Positions 1 to 11,599 of a stretch of DNA of 20,000 bases are shown here, piece by piece. The notes below the pieces were generated by a model that ran no database searches, had not been told where the DNA came from, and saw only the letters and a program-made list of their open reading frames with translations. Both the position numbers and the translations under genes were made by a program. The DNA lies in contig CM060316.1 of the NCBI GenBank assembly GCA_030674155.1, positions 75,349,863 through 75,369,862 of the forward strand, given 5' to 3'. Source of the DNA: Stramonita haemastoma (taxonomy: Eukaryota > Mollusca > Gastropoda > Neogastropoda > Muricidae). Position 1 is the stretch's first letter, and each line of letters begins with the position of its first letter.

Positions 1-148
1 GTCTGTCTGTCTGTCTGCCTGTCTGTCTGCCTGCCTGTGTGTATGTGTGTATGTATGTATGTATGTATGTATGTATGTATGTATGTATGTATGTATGTAT
101 GTATGTATGTATGTATGTATGCACGTATGCATGCCTATGCATGCATGT
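1..148. repeat. Compound microsatellite GTCT then GTAT
   Basis: An imperfect GTCT/GCCT array fills about the first 38 bases and passes into a nearly perfect GTAT array (about 41-120). It ends in degenerate GCAT/GTAT units. The array probably continues upstream of the window. It directly abuts a tRNA-like SINE head, a common place for microsatellites to arise. No coding function is suggested. Confidence 0.95.
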
Positions 149-151
149 ATC

Positions 152-229
152 TGTGGCGGAATAGCCTAGTGGTTAGAGCGTTATAGTCTTGATCTGACAG
201 CACCTCAGGGTGCGCGTTCGAGTTGAGTT
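152..229 (+). mobile_element. tRNA-derived SINE head (5' part)
   Basis: The segment resembles a tRNA gene with internal RNA polymerase III promoter boxes. An A-box-like stretch lies at about 162-180 (TAGCCTAGTGGTTAGAGCG) and a B-box-like stretch at about 213-224 (GCGTTCGAGTTG). The spacing suits a tRNA, but I could not fold it as a clean tRNA cloverleaf, so this is a tRNA-derived retroposon head rather than a working tRNA gene. The following bases (about 243-262) carry AAGGGGATTATTCCCTTGCG, similar to a motif in the SINE near 19688, so the two may belong to one superfamily. The body is interrupted by LINE sequence further right. Confidence 0.75.
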
Positions 230-388
230 CAGGAGTCTGTTTTAAGGGGATTATTCCCTTGCGGTGTGTGTTGGCACTGTCTCCTCGCTCCCCTAAAGTA
301 CTTCAAGGACTGCTCTGTTTCTCATGCATGTTAATCATTCTATCAATGATTAAAACCTGTTTCTTCTTCTCTCGTTCGCTTTATACCA

Positions 389-637
389 TCATGATGTGTC
401 TTGGGGGGAAAAATAATGGCACGTCCTCTCCAGCTCCTCTCGTGGGCCGTACAGCTTGGTTTGCAGGGTTATATCTCCGTCGGCCACACCATCTTCTTCA
501 GGTTGCTGTATAGCTAGCGTTGCATCTTGAAAGATGTGCTCGCTAGTCTGGTTTTCTTTACTATATGCACACTTGGGAGAAGGAACGAGTTTCAGCTTTG
601 TGAGCATGTGGTGATTTTAGCGTGGGTAAACCACAGT
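389..637 (-). pseudogene. Decayed LINE (non-LTR retrotransposon) pol C-terminal fragment
   Basis: The minus-strand translation (72 codons open, stop at 389) resembles, from memory, the extreme C-terminus of the pol protein of gastropod non-LTR retrotransposons. In that region a short Cys-containing segment is followed by a Q-T-x-E-H-I motif and then a conserved T-K-L-Y-G...E-E-L-E-x-T stretch close to the stop. Here PSPKC, NQTSEHIFQ and TKLYGPREELERT are visible. Two of the expected cysteines appear to be lost. Just upstream an in-frame stop (about 623-625) sits where the family has a leucine, in the context R-stop-N-H-H-M. It is therefore a dead 5'-truncated copy, as usual for LINEs. No reverse transcriptase or endonuclease domain is present. 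Confidence 0.7.
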
Positions 638-739
638 ACGTTTGACAAGACCTCAAACCTAGGTTTTGAATGGAATTGCTTGCAGAGCACATCACACATA
701 CATCATAGCCATCATTCACTTTTGTAGGGATGTAACGCT

Positions 740-790
740 TGCTAATGTCGGTATGTAGCAAGACACAAACATACCCAGCATGCACTCTGG
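740..790. mobile_element. Possible SINE distal end (matches 13181-13199)
   Basis: Positions 767-785 on the minus strand are identical over 19 bases to 13181-13199 on the plus strand (GTGCATGCTGGGTATGTTT). Similarity continues weakly into GTGTC. At 13181 this motif forms the distal end of a SINE whose tRNA head lies about 330 bases away in reverse. Here the matching head could be the one at 152-229, with LINE-derived sequence in between, making a nested insertion. That link is an inference. Confidence 0.45.
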
Positions 791-1087
791 TTCTGGTGAA
801 GGATGAGCGCCACCAGCGTGTTGGTTGTTTACAGCAAATTCAGTGAAAAAAAAACAAGTGTAGGGGGCTAACAACTCCTTCAGAAGTTATGACATGAAGT
901 CAAAGCATGCATGTAGCTTTGTTTTGCCTTTTGAAAGGTTTTACTGTATGTCTTAATGAAGGATATTTTTTGATGTTGTTAGCGTGGGGTCTTTTTACGT
1001 GTTGAAAATAATGTATTATAACCATGATTTTGGTTTATTATCTGAAGCAAAATGTTTTCAGTGATTAAGACTTACTGTTTAAGGTGA
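791..1087. other. Unique AT-rich spacer
   Basis: About 300 bases of AT-rich sequence with short A and T runs. I see no open frame, RNA gene or recognisable element in it. Confidence 0.6.
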
Positions 1088-1194
1088 AATGTGTGTGTGT
1101 GCGCGAGCGCGTGTATGTGAGTGTTTGTGTGTGCGTGCGTACATGTGTGTGTGTGTTATAAATATATATATATATATATATTATTTTTTTTTTT
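1088..1194. repeat. Interrupted GT array, AT array and T run
   Basis: A degenerate GT tract with GCGC interruptions (1088-1156) is followed by an AT dinucleotide run (about 1161-1181) and a run of T (about 1185-1194). This sits at the left edge of the duplicated SINE segment. The Cys/Val-rich translations are low-complexity artefacts. Confidence 0.9.
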
Positions 1195-1409
1195 TAAATT
1201 TATTCTTTTATTTTGAGGATAGTAGAATAAGCACTCATGTGCTTTTTTACGTCCATTCCTCGTGTGTATGCAACTTTTCATATTTCGTCATCCGTTCTCA
1301 CCGGCACACAATGGCCCACTCTTCCGAAAAGCGAGTTTTAACGTGTGCACGAGATGTTCTGCGTGCATTCGCACACAAAACCTCGGTTTATAGTCTCATA
1401 TGAAAGACG

Positions 1410-1412
<3 letters not shown>
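1195..1412. repeat. Duplicated SINE-body segment, copy 1
   Basis: This stretch aligns through most of its length with 1641-1868. Shared blocks include TTTATTCTTTTAT near the left end, CGTGTGTATGCA in the middle, and CCTCGGTTTATAGTCTCAT near the right end (about 1381-1399). It is the body of the element whose tRNA-like head survives only beside copy 2. Right after the shared part it runs directly into a GT/GA microsatellite instead of the head. Confidence 0.85.
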
Positions 1413-1561
<149 letters not shown>

Positions 1562-1570
1562 TGTGATTTG

Positions 1571-1633
1571 CTTTTAGTAACGTTTGCTATATACATGGTC
1601 GATCGTACATGCTTGGATGCTTTGGAGTTATTC
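1571..1633. repeat. Duplication flank block, copy 1
   Basis: This block (CTTTTAGTAACGTTTGCTAT..., then ATACATGGTCGATC) is near-identical to 1990-2051. It marks the right-hand part of the tandem duplication and lies between the microsatellite and the second body copy. Confidence 0.9.
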
Positions 1634-1640
1634 ATTATTT

Positions 1641-1868
1641 TTTAAATTATTATTTATTCTTTTATATCAAGGACAATGGAACAAGCATTCAGGTGCTTTT
1701 TACATCCAGTCCCCGTGTGTATGCAGTTTTGTCAATCGTGTCATCTGTTCCCACCGGCAAACCATGGCCTACTCTTATAAAAAGGGAAACAGGATTTAAC
1801 GTGTGCGCAAGATATTCTGCGTGCGTTCGCACACTGGGCCTCGGTTTATAGTCTCATTCGAAGGACTT
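1641..1868 (-). mobile_element. SINE body, copy 2 of the duplication
   Basis: This is the second copy of the body segment seen at 1195-1412 and is continuous with an intact tRNA-like head at 1869-1995. On the minus strand the order is head, then a GAGACTATAAACCGAGG motif (about 1842-1858), then the body. The motif and the TTTAACGTGTGCGCAAGATA-type sequence (about 1795) match my memory of a very common gastropod SINE. I cannot verify that against a library here. Confidence 0.75.
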
Positions 1869-1995
1869 TTGGGGAAAGTGGAGTCAGCACTGATGTTAAC
1901 TCCAGGGGAAAAGTCCCCTTGAATGGGAATCGAACCCGGGTTGTCAAAATGCGAGCACAATGTTCTGACTACAGGGTACCCCGTTCCCCCTTTTA
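1869..1995 (-). mobile_element. tRNA-derived SINE head with near-perfect B box
   Basis: Read on the minus strand, a tRNA-like sequence starts near 1990. It has an A-box-like TACCCTGTAGTCAGAACAT and a textbook B box, GGGTTCGATTCCC (about 1929-1941). A proper tRNA stem set is not evident and the sequence runs on into the SINE body, so it is not annotated as a tRNA gene. This is the best preserved Pol III promoter in the window. Confidence 0.8.
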
Positions 1996-2051
1996 GGGAC
2001 GTTTGCTATATACATGGTCGATCATACATGCTGGGGATGCTTTTGAGTTCG
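1990..2051. repeat. Duplication flank block, copy 2
   Basis: Near-identical to 1571-1633, with a few substitutions and single-base differences. It closes the tandem duplication on the right. Confidence 0.9.
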
Positions 2052-2159
2052 TTTATGCATTCAGACGGTTATGTATGTGAATGCGCATAGGCGCACTTTT
2101 TTTGGTGTGTGAGTGTGTGTTGCACGTACATAATGTAGTTGTATATGTTAGATTGTGAG

Positions 2160-2286
2160 AAAACAGGCAGATACAGAGAGAGGGTGAGAGATACAGAGGC
2201 AGAGAGGTAATGAGAGAAGAGGCAGAAAGATACAAGGAAGTAAAGACAAAAAGAAAGAGCATGCGCAAGGGAAGAGACTGACAAAA

Positions 2287-2321
<35 letters not shown>

Positions 2322-2487
2322 AGACAGACAGACAGACAGACAGACAGATAAACACACACACACACACTCACACACACGCACACACACCACAGAGGCGCGC
2401 GCATTCCCGCATATACGTGTGCGCGCACACACACACATACATTCAAAGCCACACACAGTCAGTCTGTCTGTTGTGTCTGTATGCATG

Positions 2488-2561
<74 letters not shown>

Positions 2562-2660
2562 TGTTTCTGTCTTCTGTCTGTCCTGTCTCTGTCTGTCTCG
2601 TCTCTGTCTCTCTCTCTCCTCTCTCTCCTCTCTCTCTCTCTTCTCTCCTTTAATCTCTCT
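2160..2660. repeat. Microsatellite cluster with inverted-repeat symmetry
   Basis: Left to right: GA-rich purines (2160-2285), GACA array (about 2287-2348), AC array (about 2350-2445), a short centre near 2445-2485, GT array (about 2490-2561), TCTG array (about 2561-2600), then CT-rich pyrimidines to 2660. The order on the right is the reverse complement of that on the left, so the whole region could fold as one long imperfect hairpin. The Cys/Val, Ser/Leu and His/Thr translations here are low complexity and not genes. Confidence 0.85.
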
Positions 2661-4076
<1,416 letters not shown>

Positions 4077-4160
4077 ACATCCTTCCTTAGCTTCGTTTTT
4101 TTCTCATTCACACATAATCGTAAGCAAGCGCAAACACACACGCACTCGCAATCTCATGAT
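4077..4160. repeat. Dispersed repeat ending in AC array, copy 1
   Basis: This segment matches 12229-12315 with substitutions: ATCCTTCCTTA, then a T-rich stretch, then AATCGTAAGCAAGCGCAAAC and ACACACAC. In both places the same unique sequence runs directly into a CA-rich microsatellite in the same orientation. This suggests copies of one mobile sequence whose end seeds AC arrays. Confidence 0.7.
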
Positions 4161-4266
4161 CTCACACACAAAACACATACACACACACACACAAACACAC
4201 ACACACGCACGCACGTACGCATGCTCGCACACACACTACACACAAACACACGCATACGCACGCACG

Positions 4267-4297
<31 letters not shown>

Positions 4298-4394
4298 TTA
4301 TGACCAGTCCCGCACATATACAACTCAATACTAAATTTTGTTGTTGTTCTATATTTCCCTCTGGTAGAGCCAACAAGAGCATCATGGACAAATA

Positions 4395-4470
<76 letters not shown>
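4160..4470. repeat. AC arrays flanking a short unique segment
   Basis: Imperfect AC arrays with GCAC interruptions (4160-4297) and a second AC array (about 4400-4468) surround about 90 bases of unique sequence (4298-4397). No gene is supported. Confidence 0.95.
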
Positions 4471-4477
4471 GTGCGCG

Positions 4478-4534
4478 GGTAAGAGAGAGAGAGAAAGAGA
4501 AAGATAGATAGATAGATAGAGAGAGAGGAGAGAG

Positions 4535-4618
<84 letters not shown>

Positions 4619-4690
4619 CATACACACAGAGAAAAATACAGAGACAGAGAGAGACAGACAGATACACAGACAGAGAGAAAGAAAGAAAGA
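4478..4690. repeat. GA-rich microsatellite with GATA units
   Basis: A GA array containing four to five GATA units (about 4503-4520) and GGA interruptions, with its longest perfect stretch at about 4567-4616. It decays into GACA- and GAAA-like units. It lies directly after an AC array, repeating the AC-GA-GACA order seen elsewhere in the window. Confidence 0.95.
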
Positions 4691-4796
4691 CACAGACAAA
4701 TATATTCGAAAAAGAAAAGAAGAAAGATCAAAGAAGAGAGCAAAAAAAGAACAACAGTGGGAACGGGAAGGATGCAACAGCAGATGAGGCCATTAC

Positions 4797-4862
4797 AGAC
4801 AGACAGACAGACAGACAGACACATAGACAGACAGACCACAGACAGACAGACATACAGACAGG
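4797..4862. repeat. (GACA)n microsatellite
   Basis: A tetranucleotide GACA array with a few interruptions, next to the GA-rich block to its left. Confidence 0.95.
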
Positions 4863-6365
4863 CCGACAGCAGTCCCCATCTCCCTCCCAGCCCTGGCAGC
4901 AAGCAAGCAGGGAATGGCTAGGCCACGGCTGAAGCCAGGACAGAGCAAAGCCAGCCTCTGGCTTTGTGGCGTCACGTCTCTATTGCCAAATACACAGTGC
5001 AGAAACTCCACAACAAGGGATTGAAAGCCACACTGCTTGAAGGGAGGATACCTATATAATGGTATTCAGTTTAAAAATAAAAGCAATAGTTATTAGCAAT
5101 GAGGCTCACACAGTACATAAAACAAATGCCTTTGGGAAATCATTTATGTAAGGACGATAGTAGTCCCCAATTGCTGGCGATAATTTGTAAATATGGAATT
5201 TAAATGTCAAAACAAGTAAAAGTGAACGTCATGGACTTGAAATGGTAAAAAAGTCAGTGTCAATGCACAAACTACACTAACAGACATCACATAGTTTCCC
5301 AAGAATCCACTAATCAATACAATCTATAAAAATGACACAGCTCACGTATGCGTAGTCGCATTAGATGTGTAAACTCAAAACTTGTTACGGTTCATTTTAA
5401 AACACTCGTGCCTGCTTTAGTGCTGTTAAGGAGGCACTCAACGTTGAATTTCTCATTCGTTACGATTGTGTTGGCATTTTTGTTTGTAGGTCTCGGTAAT
5501 AAAGTTCTACAGAAACATACAGACGGGCATAGTTACAGGACACTGGCCGGTATTTTTCATGTGTTCCCTCATTCATGTTTACATTTTATCTTTCAGCAAA
5601 AATATACCGCTGACAACAAAAGAGCAGCACTGGTGCACAATACAGCTGATTGTATTTTGAAAATAGTGCCTGGGGCTTCATAACACCAGCAGTTGGCTTT
5701 GGTGCCTCTAGGTATGCTTGCAGAACTGCTAGTTGAAAAAATGCTGTCATTTAGCTTGATTTCCATATTTTTGTTTTGTTTGAAACGAAATCGCATTTAG
5801 ACATCTCCTTCATGCAACATTGACCATACATAGAAGTGTGTGGAACAAAAGACAAGTTGTCGTGGTGTTTTTAGCTCGTGGTACAGCACAGAATGCAGTG
5901 GTAGTGAGTGAGTGACTTTAAAGCAGTTGTGTTTTGTGTTGGGACTGTGCAGGTGTGATCTCAGTGAGCCAACAAGAGTTTATAGGATGAACATTATCCG
6001 GTATCTGGGAAACAACAAGAGGGAAGGGTGGGTGGGCTACAGTAGGAAGGAGTTGCACACCATTTTTTTTTTAAAAAAATCAAAGCCAACACGAAAACAA
6101 AGAAATACCTCTCACAAAAGACAAACTCACCATCCCCTACTCTCCTACCCGCTCCACTGGCCCTGCTACTTACTGTACACATGCTTGAGGAGTGTCCTAG
6201 TGTCATGACGATCCATCCCCCTCAGCGCCGTTACAAGAACTACTCTTTCCTGCTCACACCGCTACATTACACAGCCATGACAAAGCCAGGGATTAATCTG
6301 CTGGCTTCTCAGGGCCACTGATCCTAAAGCTGACCACAATACCGAACATTGATAACGCAGCCCAA
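4863..6365. other. Unique non-coding stretch
   Basis: About 1.5 kb without recognisable genes. A perfect 8-bp hairpin (AAAGCCAG-CCT-CTGGCTTT) sits at about 4947-4965. An open frame at 5348-5683 (plus, 111 codons) has no motif I recognise and no splice or codon signal in its favour, so I leave it as non-coding. A short run of T followed by A lies at about 6064-6080. Confidence 0.5.
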
Positions 6366-6412
6366 AGGGAGAGGAGGGAGGGAGGGAGAGGAGGGGGAGA
6401 GGGGGTAGGGGG
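6366..6412 (+). repeat. G-rich purine tract
   Basis: A stretch built of GGGA and GGGGGA units, with at least four separate runs of three or more G on the plus strand. It is a candidate G-quadruplex or triplex former. It lies about 140 bases left of the GT array. Confidence 0.7.
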
Positions 6413-6548
6413 AAGAAAGAAGTGGCGGTCATGGGGTGACAGACATGCATAATGCAGCAGCTCTGTAACTGCACATTACTCTCACTGACCCCGCTTGTAG
6501 TGCCAGACTTGGTTCCGTGGCTGAGACCTGTTTAGCACACAGACTTAA

Positions 6549-6549
<1 letters not shown>

Positions 6550-6628
<79 letters not shown>

Positions 6629-6676
6629 TAGTGAGTGTGTGTGTGTGTGTGTGTGTGAGTGTGTGTGTGTGTGTGT

Positions 6677-6719
<43 letters not shown>

Positions 6720-6736
6720 TGTGTGTGTGTGTGTGT
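6550..6736. repeat. Interrupted (GT)n microsatellite
   Basis: A long GT array with repeated single-base slips (GTGG and GTGAGT interruptions). The Cys/Val-rich frames on plus and His/Thr-rich frames on minus are artefacts. Confidence 0.98.
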
Positions 6737-7140
6737 CAAGATAGTAAACGACTGTATGTTCAAGGACGAATGCACAGACTTGAATACTCAGATGTAAAAG
6801 ATAGTAACAATGACATTATAATTAGCGTTTTTGGATTTATTACATTTACACCAGCAGACTGTAAAAAACATAACAGCAATATTTAGTCCTCTTCCCATCC
6901 CTTCAAAAGAGACCTAGCCAATCTACCAATTAACAATTAAAACCAAACAACCACAGAAACCAATCAAAGAAATAGCCAATTAAAAGTAAATATGTGATAC
7001 CGTTCTTTAAAAATAAAAAACAGGCTTGTTGGCAGCATGTTGACATGATGTTCGTTAAAACGACATTTCCTTTTTAAACACTACCATCTTACTTGTATTT
7101 ATACATCCATTCCCTTTCCTCGTGGACCAAATTTCAAATA
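6737..7140. other. AT-rich unique spacer
   Basis: About 400 bases, A-rich. I see no gene, RNA or repeat. Confidence 0.6.
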
Positions 7141-7143
7141 TAT

Positions 7144-7162
7144 CCCCTCCCCTCCCCTCCCC
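7144..7162 (-). other. Canonical G-quadruplex motif on minus strand
   Basis: Four runs of four C separated by single T on the plus strand give (GGGGA)3GGGG on the minus strand. This satisfies the strictest G-quadruplex pattern, with one-base loops. Its role is unknown and no promoter or gene start is recognisable beside it. Confidence 0.85.
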
Positions 7163-7283
7163 TTGCACGTTCAATATTTTATGGATCAAACTTTCAACGC
7201 CACCATCACCCTAGCACTACACACTGGTCCAAATGAAAGAAGTCTTCACCTTAGGACAGACACAAAAAAGGTAGTTGCCTGTT

Positions 7284-7321
7284 TTGTATTGTATTGTATC
7301 TATTCTTGTATTGTATTGTAT
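7284..7321. repeat. Pentanucleotide (TTGTA)n repeat
   Basis: Two short runs of TTGTA units separated by one degenerate unit. It is a small imperfect microsatellite in otherwise unique sequence. Confidence 0.9.
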
Positions 7322-8476
7322 ACTACTTTCATTCACGCCAAATTTCTCTGTGTGAATTTCTGGTCGAGTGTCCCTAGGAGAGCACAGCCACAACAGTAAC
7401 AGCCATTTAATAATAAAAATAATTAATTCACTTTTGAAAAAAGAATGACGCAATAGAAAAGATCCCCACTTGGGTATAAGGATTCAATGTAGTCCAACAG
7501 TTCATCGCTCTAAGTCTACGACTTTAGAAAAACAAGCAAAACAAAAACAAAACAAATCAGAAAAAAACTGTTGAAAGATCATTTCCGTACACACAGGTAG
7601 GATACGATTATTTCTAAAGAAATTATCACGTATACGGAAGGGCTATCACATAAATTATATTTCACACAATTATCACAGAAAAAAAAAGTTTTTGAGGCGG
7701 GGAAAAAAGCATAGTATACGTTACGGGAAGACAAATAGTTTATCTAAAAAGATGAATGTGTGCACTGTGCCCAGAATATAGGTCTATAAACATCTTTCTT
7801 CTTTCCTCGCCAACCCCCCGCTCCCACCACCCACCACACCTCTTCTGCCACATTCTGTCCAAAATATTTTTTATTTCTCAAACCGCAACTTTCAGTTAAG
7901 CATGTTTATTAACTATGGCAGTATAAAACACAACTAATTTCAACTGAAACATCTGGACAGATTTTTACAAACACAATTAGCTTTCACGCGCTGTCACACC
8001 CGGAAAAACCCCCCCCGGCAAATCTCCTCCAAGCCCAGACTACATGCGTTACCATTAATTACCAGGCTGCTGTGCGGTAACCTGGGGTCCCAAAGCGTAA
8101 ATCATTCACAAGCAGTGCGTGTGTCGGTTAAAGGAGAGTAGTGTGTGCGAACTATGACTTAATGCTATCAGCGGCAAAGGCTGATGAATGGCCCTTGCCC
8201 CGGCTATTGATCGCCCAGTGCCGGCATGGCACTGCGCTGTCTGCTGACAGACAGACAGACCAGGCAGGGATAGCCAGCCAGCCAGCCTACCGTGACGCTG
8301 TGACCTGGGCCTGCTCCCCGCCTTCTAAAACACTCCCCGAGTTTTAAACACAAACCAAAAACTAAAGCCAAAACAAAGCCAAACATGAATAGCGAATGAT
8401 GTGATTTATGCATGCATGCAGGATTAAGGCCTGACTTTTAAGGAAAGCTCTTTACATTTGATATAAAAGTCAGGAA
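7322..8476. other. Unique non-coding stretch
   Basis: About 1.15 kb of AT-rich sequence with a more GC-rich island at about 8000-8340. The only repeats are short GACA (about 8247-8260) and CAGC/CCAG units. Open frames are under 70 codons, overlap on both strands, and show no family motif. Confidence 0.55.
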
Positions 8477-8639
8477 GTGGTGGTGGTGGTGGTGGTGGTG
8501 GTGGGGAGGGGGTGATCATGGTTGGTTGGTCGTTTCATGGGACAGAGAGTGTCTGGCTTCAGTGCTCATCCTCTAACTGCTTTCATTCAGATGGAAACAC
8601 TATGTAAAGTTTGAAAACAAGATTAGGGGGGGGGGGGGG
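8477..8639. repeat. (TGG)n tract and nearby run of 14 G
   Basis: A TGG trinucleotide array (8477-8504) continues into G-rich sequence to about 8513. A pure run of 14 G lies at 8626-8639. Both are G-quadruplex-prone on the plus strand. Confidence 0.9.
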
Positions 8640-8690
8640 TGTTAACCATTCAACATATTAATCTCTTTTAGTTTTGTTTTGAAAATATCA

Positions 8691-9230
8691 TTAACTCTTA
8701 TGTGGTATTCTGAACTCACAAGAGGCACCATTCCATGCACAGGGAACAAGTGTAATGTTCAAAATGCTCCGTGCCAAGGCAAGTCTGATGAGCCACCTGA
8801 TGGTAACCGTATTCTGCCTTCGTTGTGCCTTTGTAATAGGCATCCCCAGCATGAGGGACAAAGGTAGAGTAGTGTAGCTCTTAAAGCAGAACACTCGTGA
8901 TATGAGGGCAGCTGATGTGTCCAGTCTAGAAACTTTTTCATCCAGACCTATCACTGTACTGACACCATTCCTTAGAAATTTCTTCGGATGGAACGATAAT
9001 CTTGGATCACATGTACAAACGCATGCAGACCACTTGGCATACAAGTTAATAAAACCCCATCCACCATTCATAGGAGAGTAGGCTTGTGTGGCCGGGGGAG
9101 GGATGACAGGGCCATGCCCAGCATTTGTTCTGCAGTCTGGAGAGGGAGGGAGGGGCTCTGCCAGATTCAACGTGTCTGTGACACACTGCCTGAACAACAC
9201 AGTGCAGTGTCCCAGCCACGGACTCCCCAC
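8691..9230 (-). other. Unrecognised 179-codon open frame
   Basis: This is the longest open frame in the window that is neither low-complexity nor part of VAChT. The translation is of mixed composition, with hydrophobic and basic segments. It ends at a stop near 8691 and opens at an ATG near 9228. I recognise no domain, signal peptide or transmembrane pattern. A frame of this size could occur by chance in 20 kb read six ways, and a second frame is open over part of it, so I do not call it a gene. It could be a decayed transposon or an exon of an unknown gene. On the minus strand it is co-directional with VAChT. Confidence 0.2.
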
Positions 9231-9329
9231 GAAGTGCAGGAGAAGTCAAGTACGTCAGGGTATTGGTCAGTCTGTCAAGGTTTGAAACAGATTCGGAAGA
9301 AACCCACAGTGGCTTCCCAGTTGGGATGA

Positions 9330-11179
9330 CTTCTGTAGTGCCACAAGCTCTGAGTCAGGGTGGTTGAACAAGGGGACTGAGGCAGAGTTGACAGCCGCTA
9401 AAAAGTTTACACAACTGTGCAGGAAATGGAAGTGTTCTTATTTCTGTTTTTGTCAGTTTTTTTCCCAACACCCAGTCGTTACTCCCACAGAACAATGCAC
9501 AGACAAATAAGTTAAAGCCATCAATAATTCAATTACCGCAATTCGTATACAGCTACAGAGGAGTATGTTAACACCTTCAAGAAATAATAACTGAAGCAAA
9601 CTCTTTCATTTGTCAAATACTCGAATAATGCAAGATGTGCAGAAACAAAATGTATAACTCCAATTACTTTGATATTACATCATTTTAGAGGTCATGTAAT
9701 GTGTAACTGGCTTGGAGAATAAAATTGTTGACAATCGTATAAAATGATGATTATATCCTACCATAACGGCTTTGTCGCTGTAGACGTCGTGTCTTATTCT
9801 GAAGACACAACAGTGCACTCTCTGTGCCAAATGTAGTCAGGTTGGAGGTTGGAAAATGAGATAGATATGCAGGTGCAGCATTGCATAGAAAAAAAAACAC
9901 CTAAAATCTGCAGAGTAGTCTATGTTTCAGCTGTGGCATTATGACTAATGCATTTACAAGTAACATATGTTGGGAGAGACATTCTCTGCACCTTAAGGTG
10001 CTAAACGGGAAGAAAAGATAGGTGACGGGTTAGGAACGGACATGGAAAAGTAGCAATATTTTCAGCAGCAGATTTATCTGCCCTGTTTGGTGTCTTCTTA
10101 CTGAGCAGTGAGATTAGTTCTGGTGATTGGCAAAAATCAATACTCTATTCACTGATGTCCTGGAGAGCATAATCGATTTTCAACAGAAGCAAAACCAAAA
10201 TGGAAACTGCAACAAAGACAAAATGATCCACGTCGACCTACAGAACCAGCGGACTAAATACCTGCTGAGATTTTTCTAGAGAACATTCTGAAAAAATGTT
10301 TTATAAATCATGCTTGACCACAACACAACCAGACTACAGTTGAATGTAAACGGACGAACAAAATTGTATGCCTAATGCAGATTAATATGACACAGGTTTT
10401 TATTTCCAAGTTTGACAACCATATGTATTGTCAGCACCATAGAAATCACCAAGGATAATACCACGTGCTATATTTATCGTTTTATGTCCAATACACATCA
10501 CACAACAAACTAGTTTTTTTCAATTAGTCTCATAAAATAAACTGCTGTTTCAGCCAGCCCCAAAAGAGCCGAAGAATAGTAAATAAAACTATGATACAAG
10601 CAATACACGGGATTTAGTCTGGAAAAAAATCTATTTCTATGGTGGAGGGGAGCAAACGGAAAAAGACAAAGCAGTCTAAAGCTACATCGTTTTTGATAAA
10701 TGAATGTATGTATATCTGTACATGGGGCATCTCTGATGTATAAGAATGAACTGAGAGAAATACACAGACTCCATAAAATATGTTCTCTGTTCCAGCTCCT
10801 AATACATTTTCCATTTTCTTGGTGTAATGTCTCTGCCTTTATTCAGTCAGAGCACTACATTAGTCTCTTGATAGAGAATGATCGTGAGGGCACTGCGCTA
10901 ACAGAAAGCACCAGCTTTCTCCATTTGTGGCGATCGTGTGCCCGCGCCTGGGCCTTATTTGGAACTTGGTTTTCATTTCGCTTCACAGTGGAAAGGTAAA
11001 CCGCAGGAAGGGGATAAACAGATAACCATTTTGCTTTAAAAAGAATTTGCATACGAAATATTCATTAACATACAAAAAGAAATGTAACCGAGTTTTAGTC
11101 CAGTATTAGTCCTAACATCAATGATTCAAAACGTGGTACTGATCACTGACTTAGAAACTGTGTATGTCTGTGGAGAGGT
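9330..11179. other. Unique AT-rich non-coding stretch
   Basis: About 1.85 kb with no recognisable gene, RNA or repeat array. A pair of overlapping short frames on opposite strands (10700-11052) has no family motif. Composition is even and AT-rich, as expected for intron or intergenic DNA. Confidence 0.6.
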
Positions 11180-11200
11180 GGGGGGGGGGGGGGGGGGGGG
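11180..11200 (+). repeat. Run of 21 G
   Basis: An uninterrupted homopolymer of 21 G on the plus strand. Homopolymers this long are unstable and error-prone in sequencing, so the exact length should not be trusted. Confidence 0.9.
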
Positions 11201-11599
11201 CTAGATAGAGATTAAGAAGGGGACGGGGGTGGGGTGGAATGGCTGAGTGATGAATTATGAGAAACAATGATTTGTCTTGTTTGTTTATCGTTTACTTTTC
11301 ACAAATATTTGTCGATAGTTTACATTCTCTTCAGCTGATCACGGACACTAAAATTTTGTGATAACATCCAACGTACACTAGACTATTCAAACTGCCGACA
11401 TTTAACAGTACGCTTTCATATGGCTCAGCACGAAATGGAGTTTGATTACTATAATATGAATATTTCGATACGGTTAAAAAAATATTACATTGAAAGAATG
11501 CTTGTTATGTACGCTTACAATACTATTTCTAAACAAAAGCATGCTTAGTGATCCCTTTTCAAAAATGTAGGCATTAAACGAATAAAATGCTTGAAAATA
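11201..11599. other. AT-rich unique spacer
   Basis: About 400 bases with nothing recognisable. Confidence 0.6.

Noticed and set aside
1869..1995. Functional tRNA gene
   Set aside because: A good B box is present, but there is no clear acceptor stem or cloverleaf and the sequence continues into a SINE body.
5348..5683. 111-codon plus-strand frame as a gene
   Set aside because: Open but without any recognised motif, splice signal or codon bias, and of a length expected by chance in a window this size.
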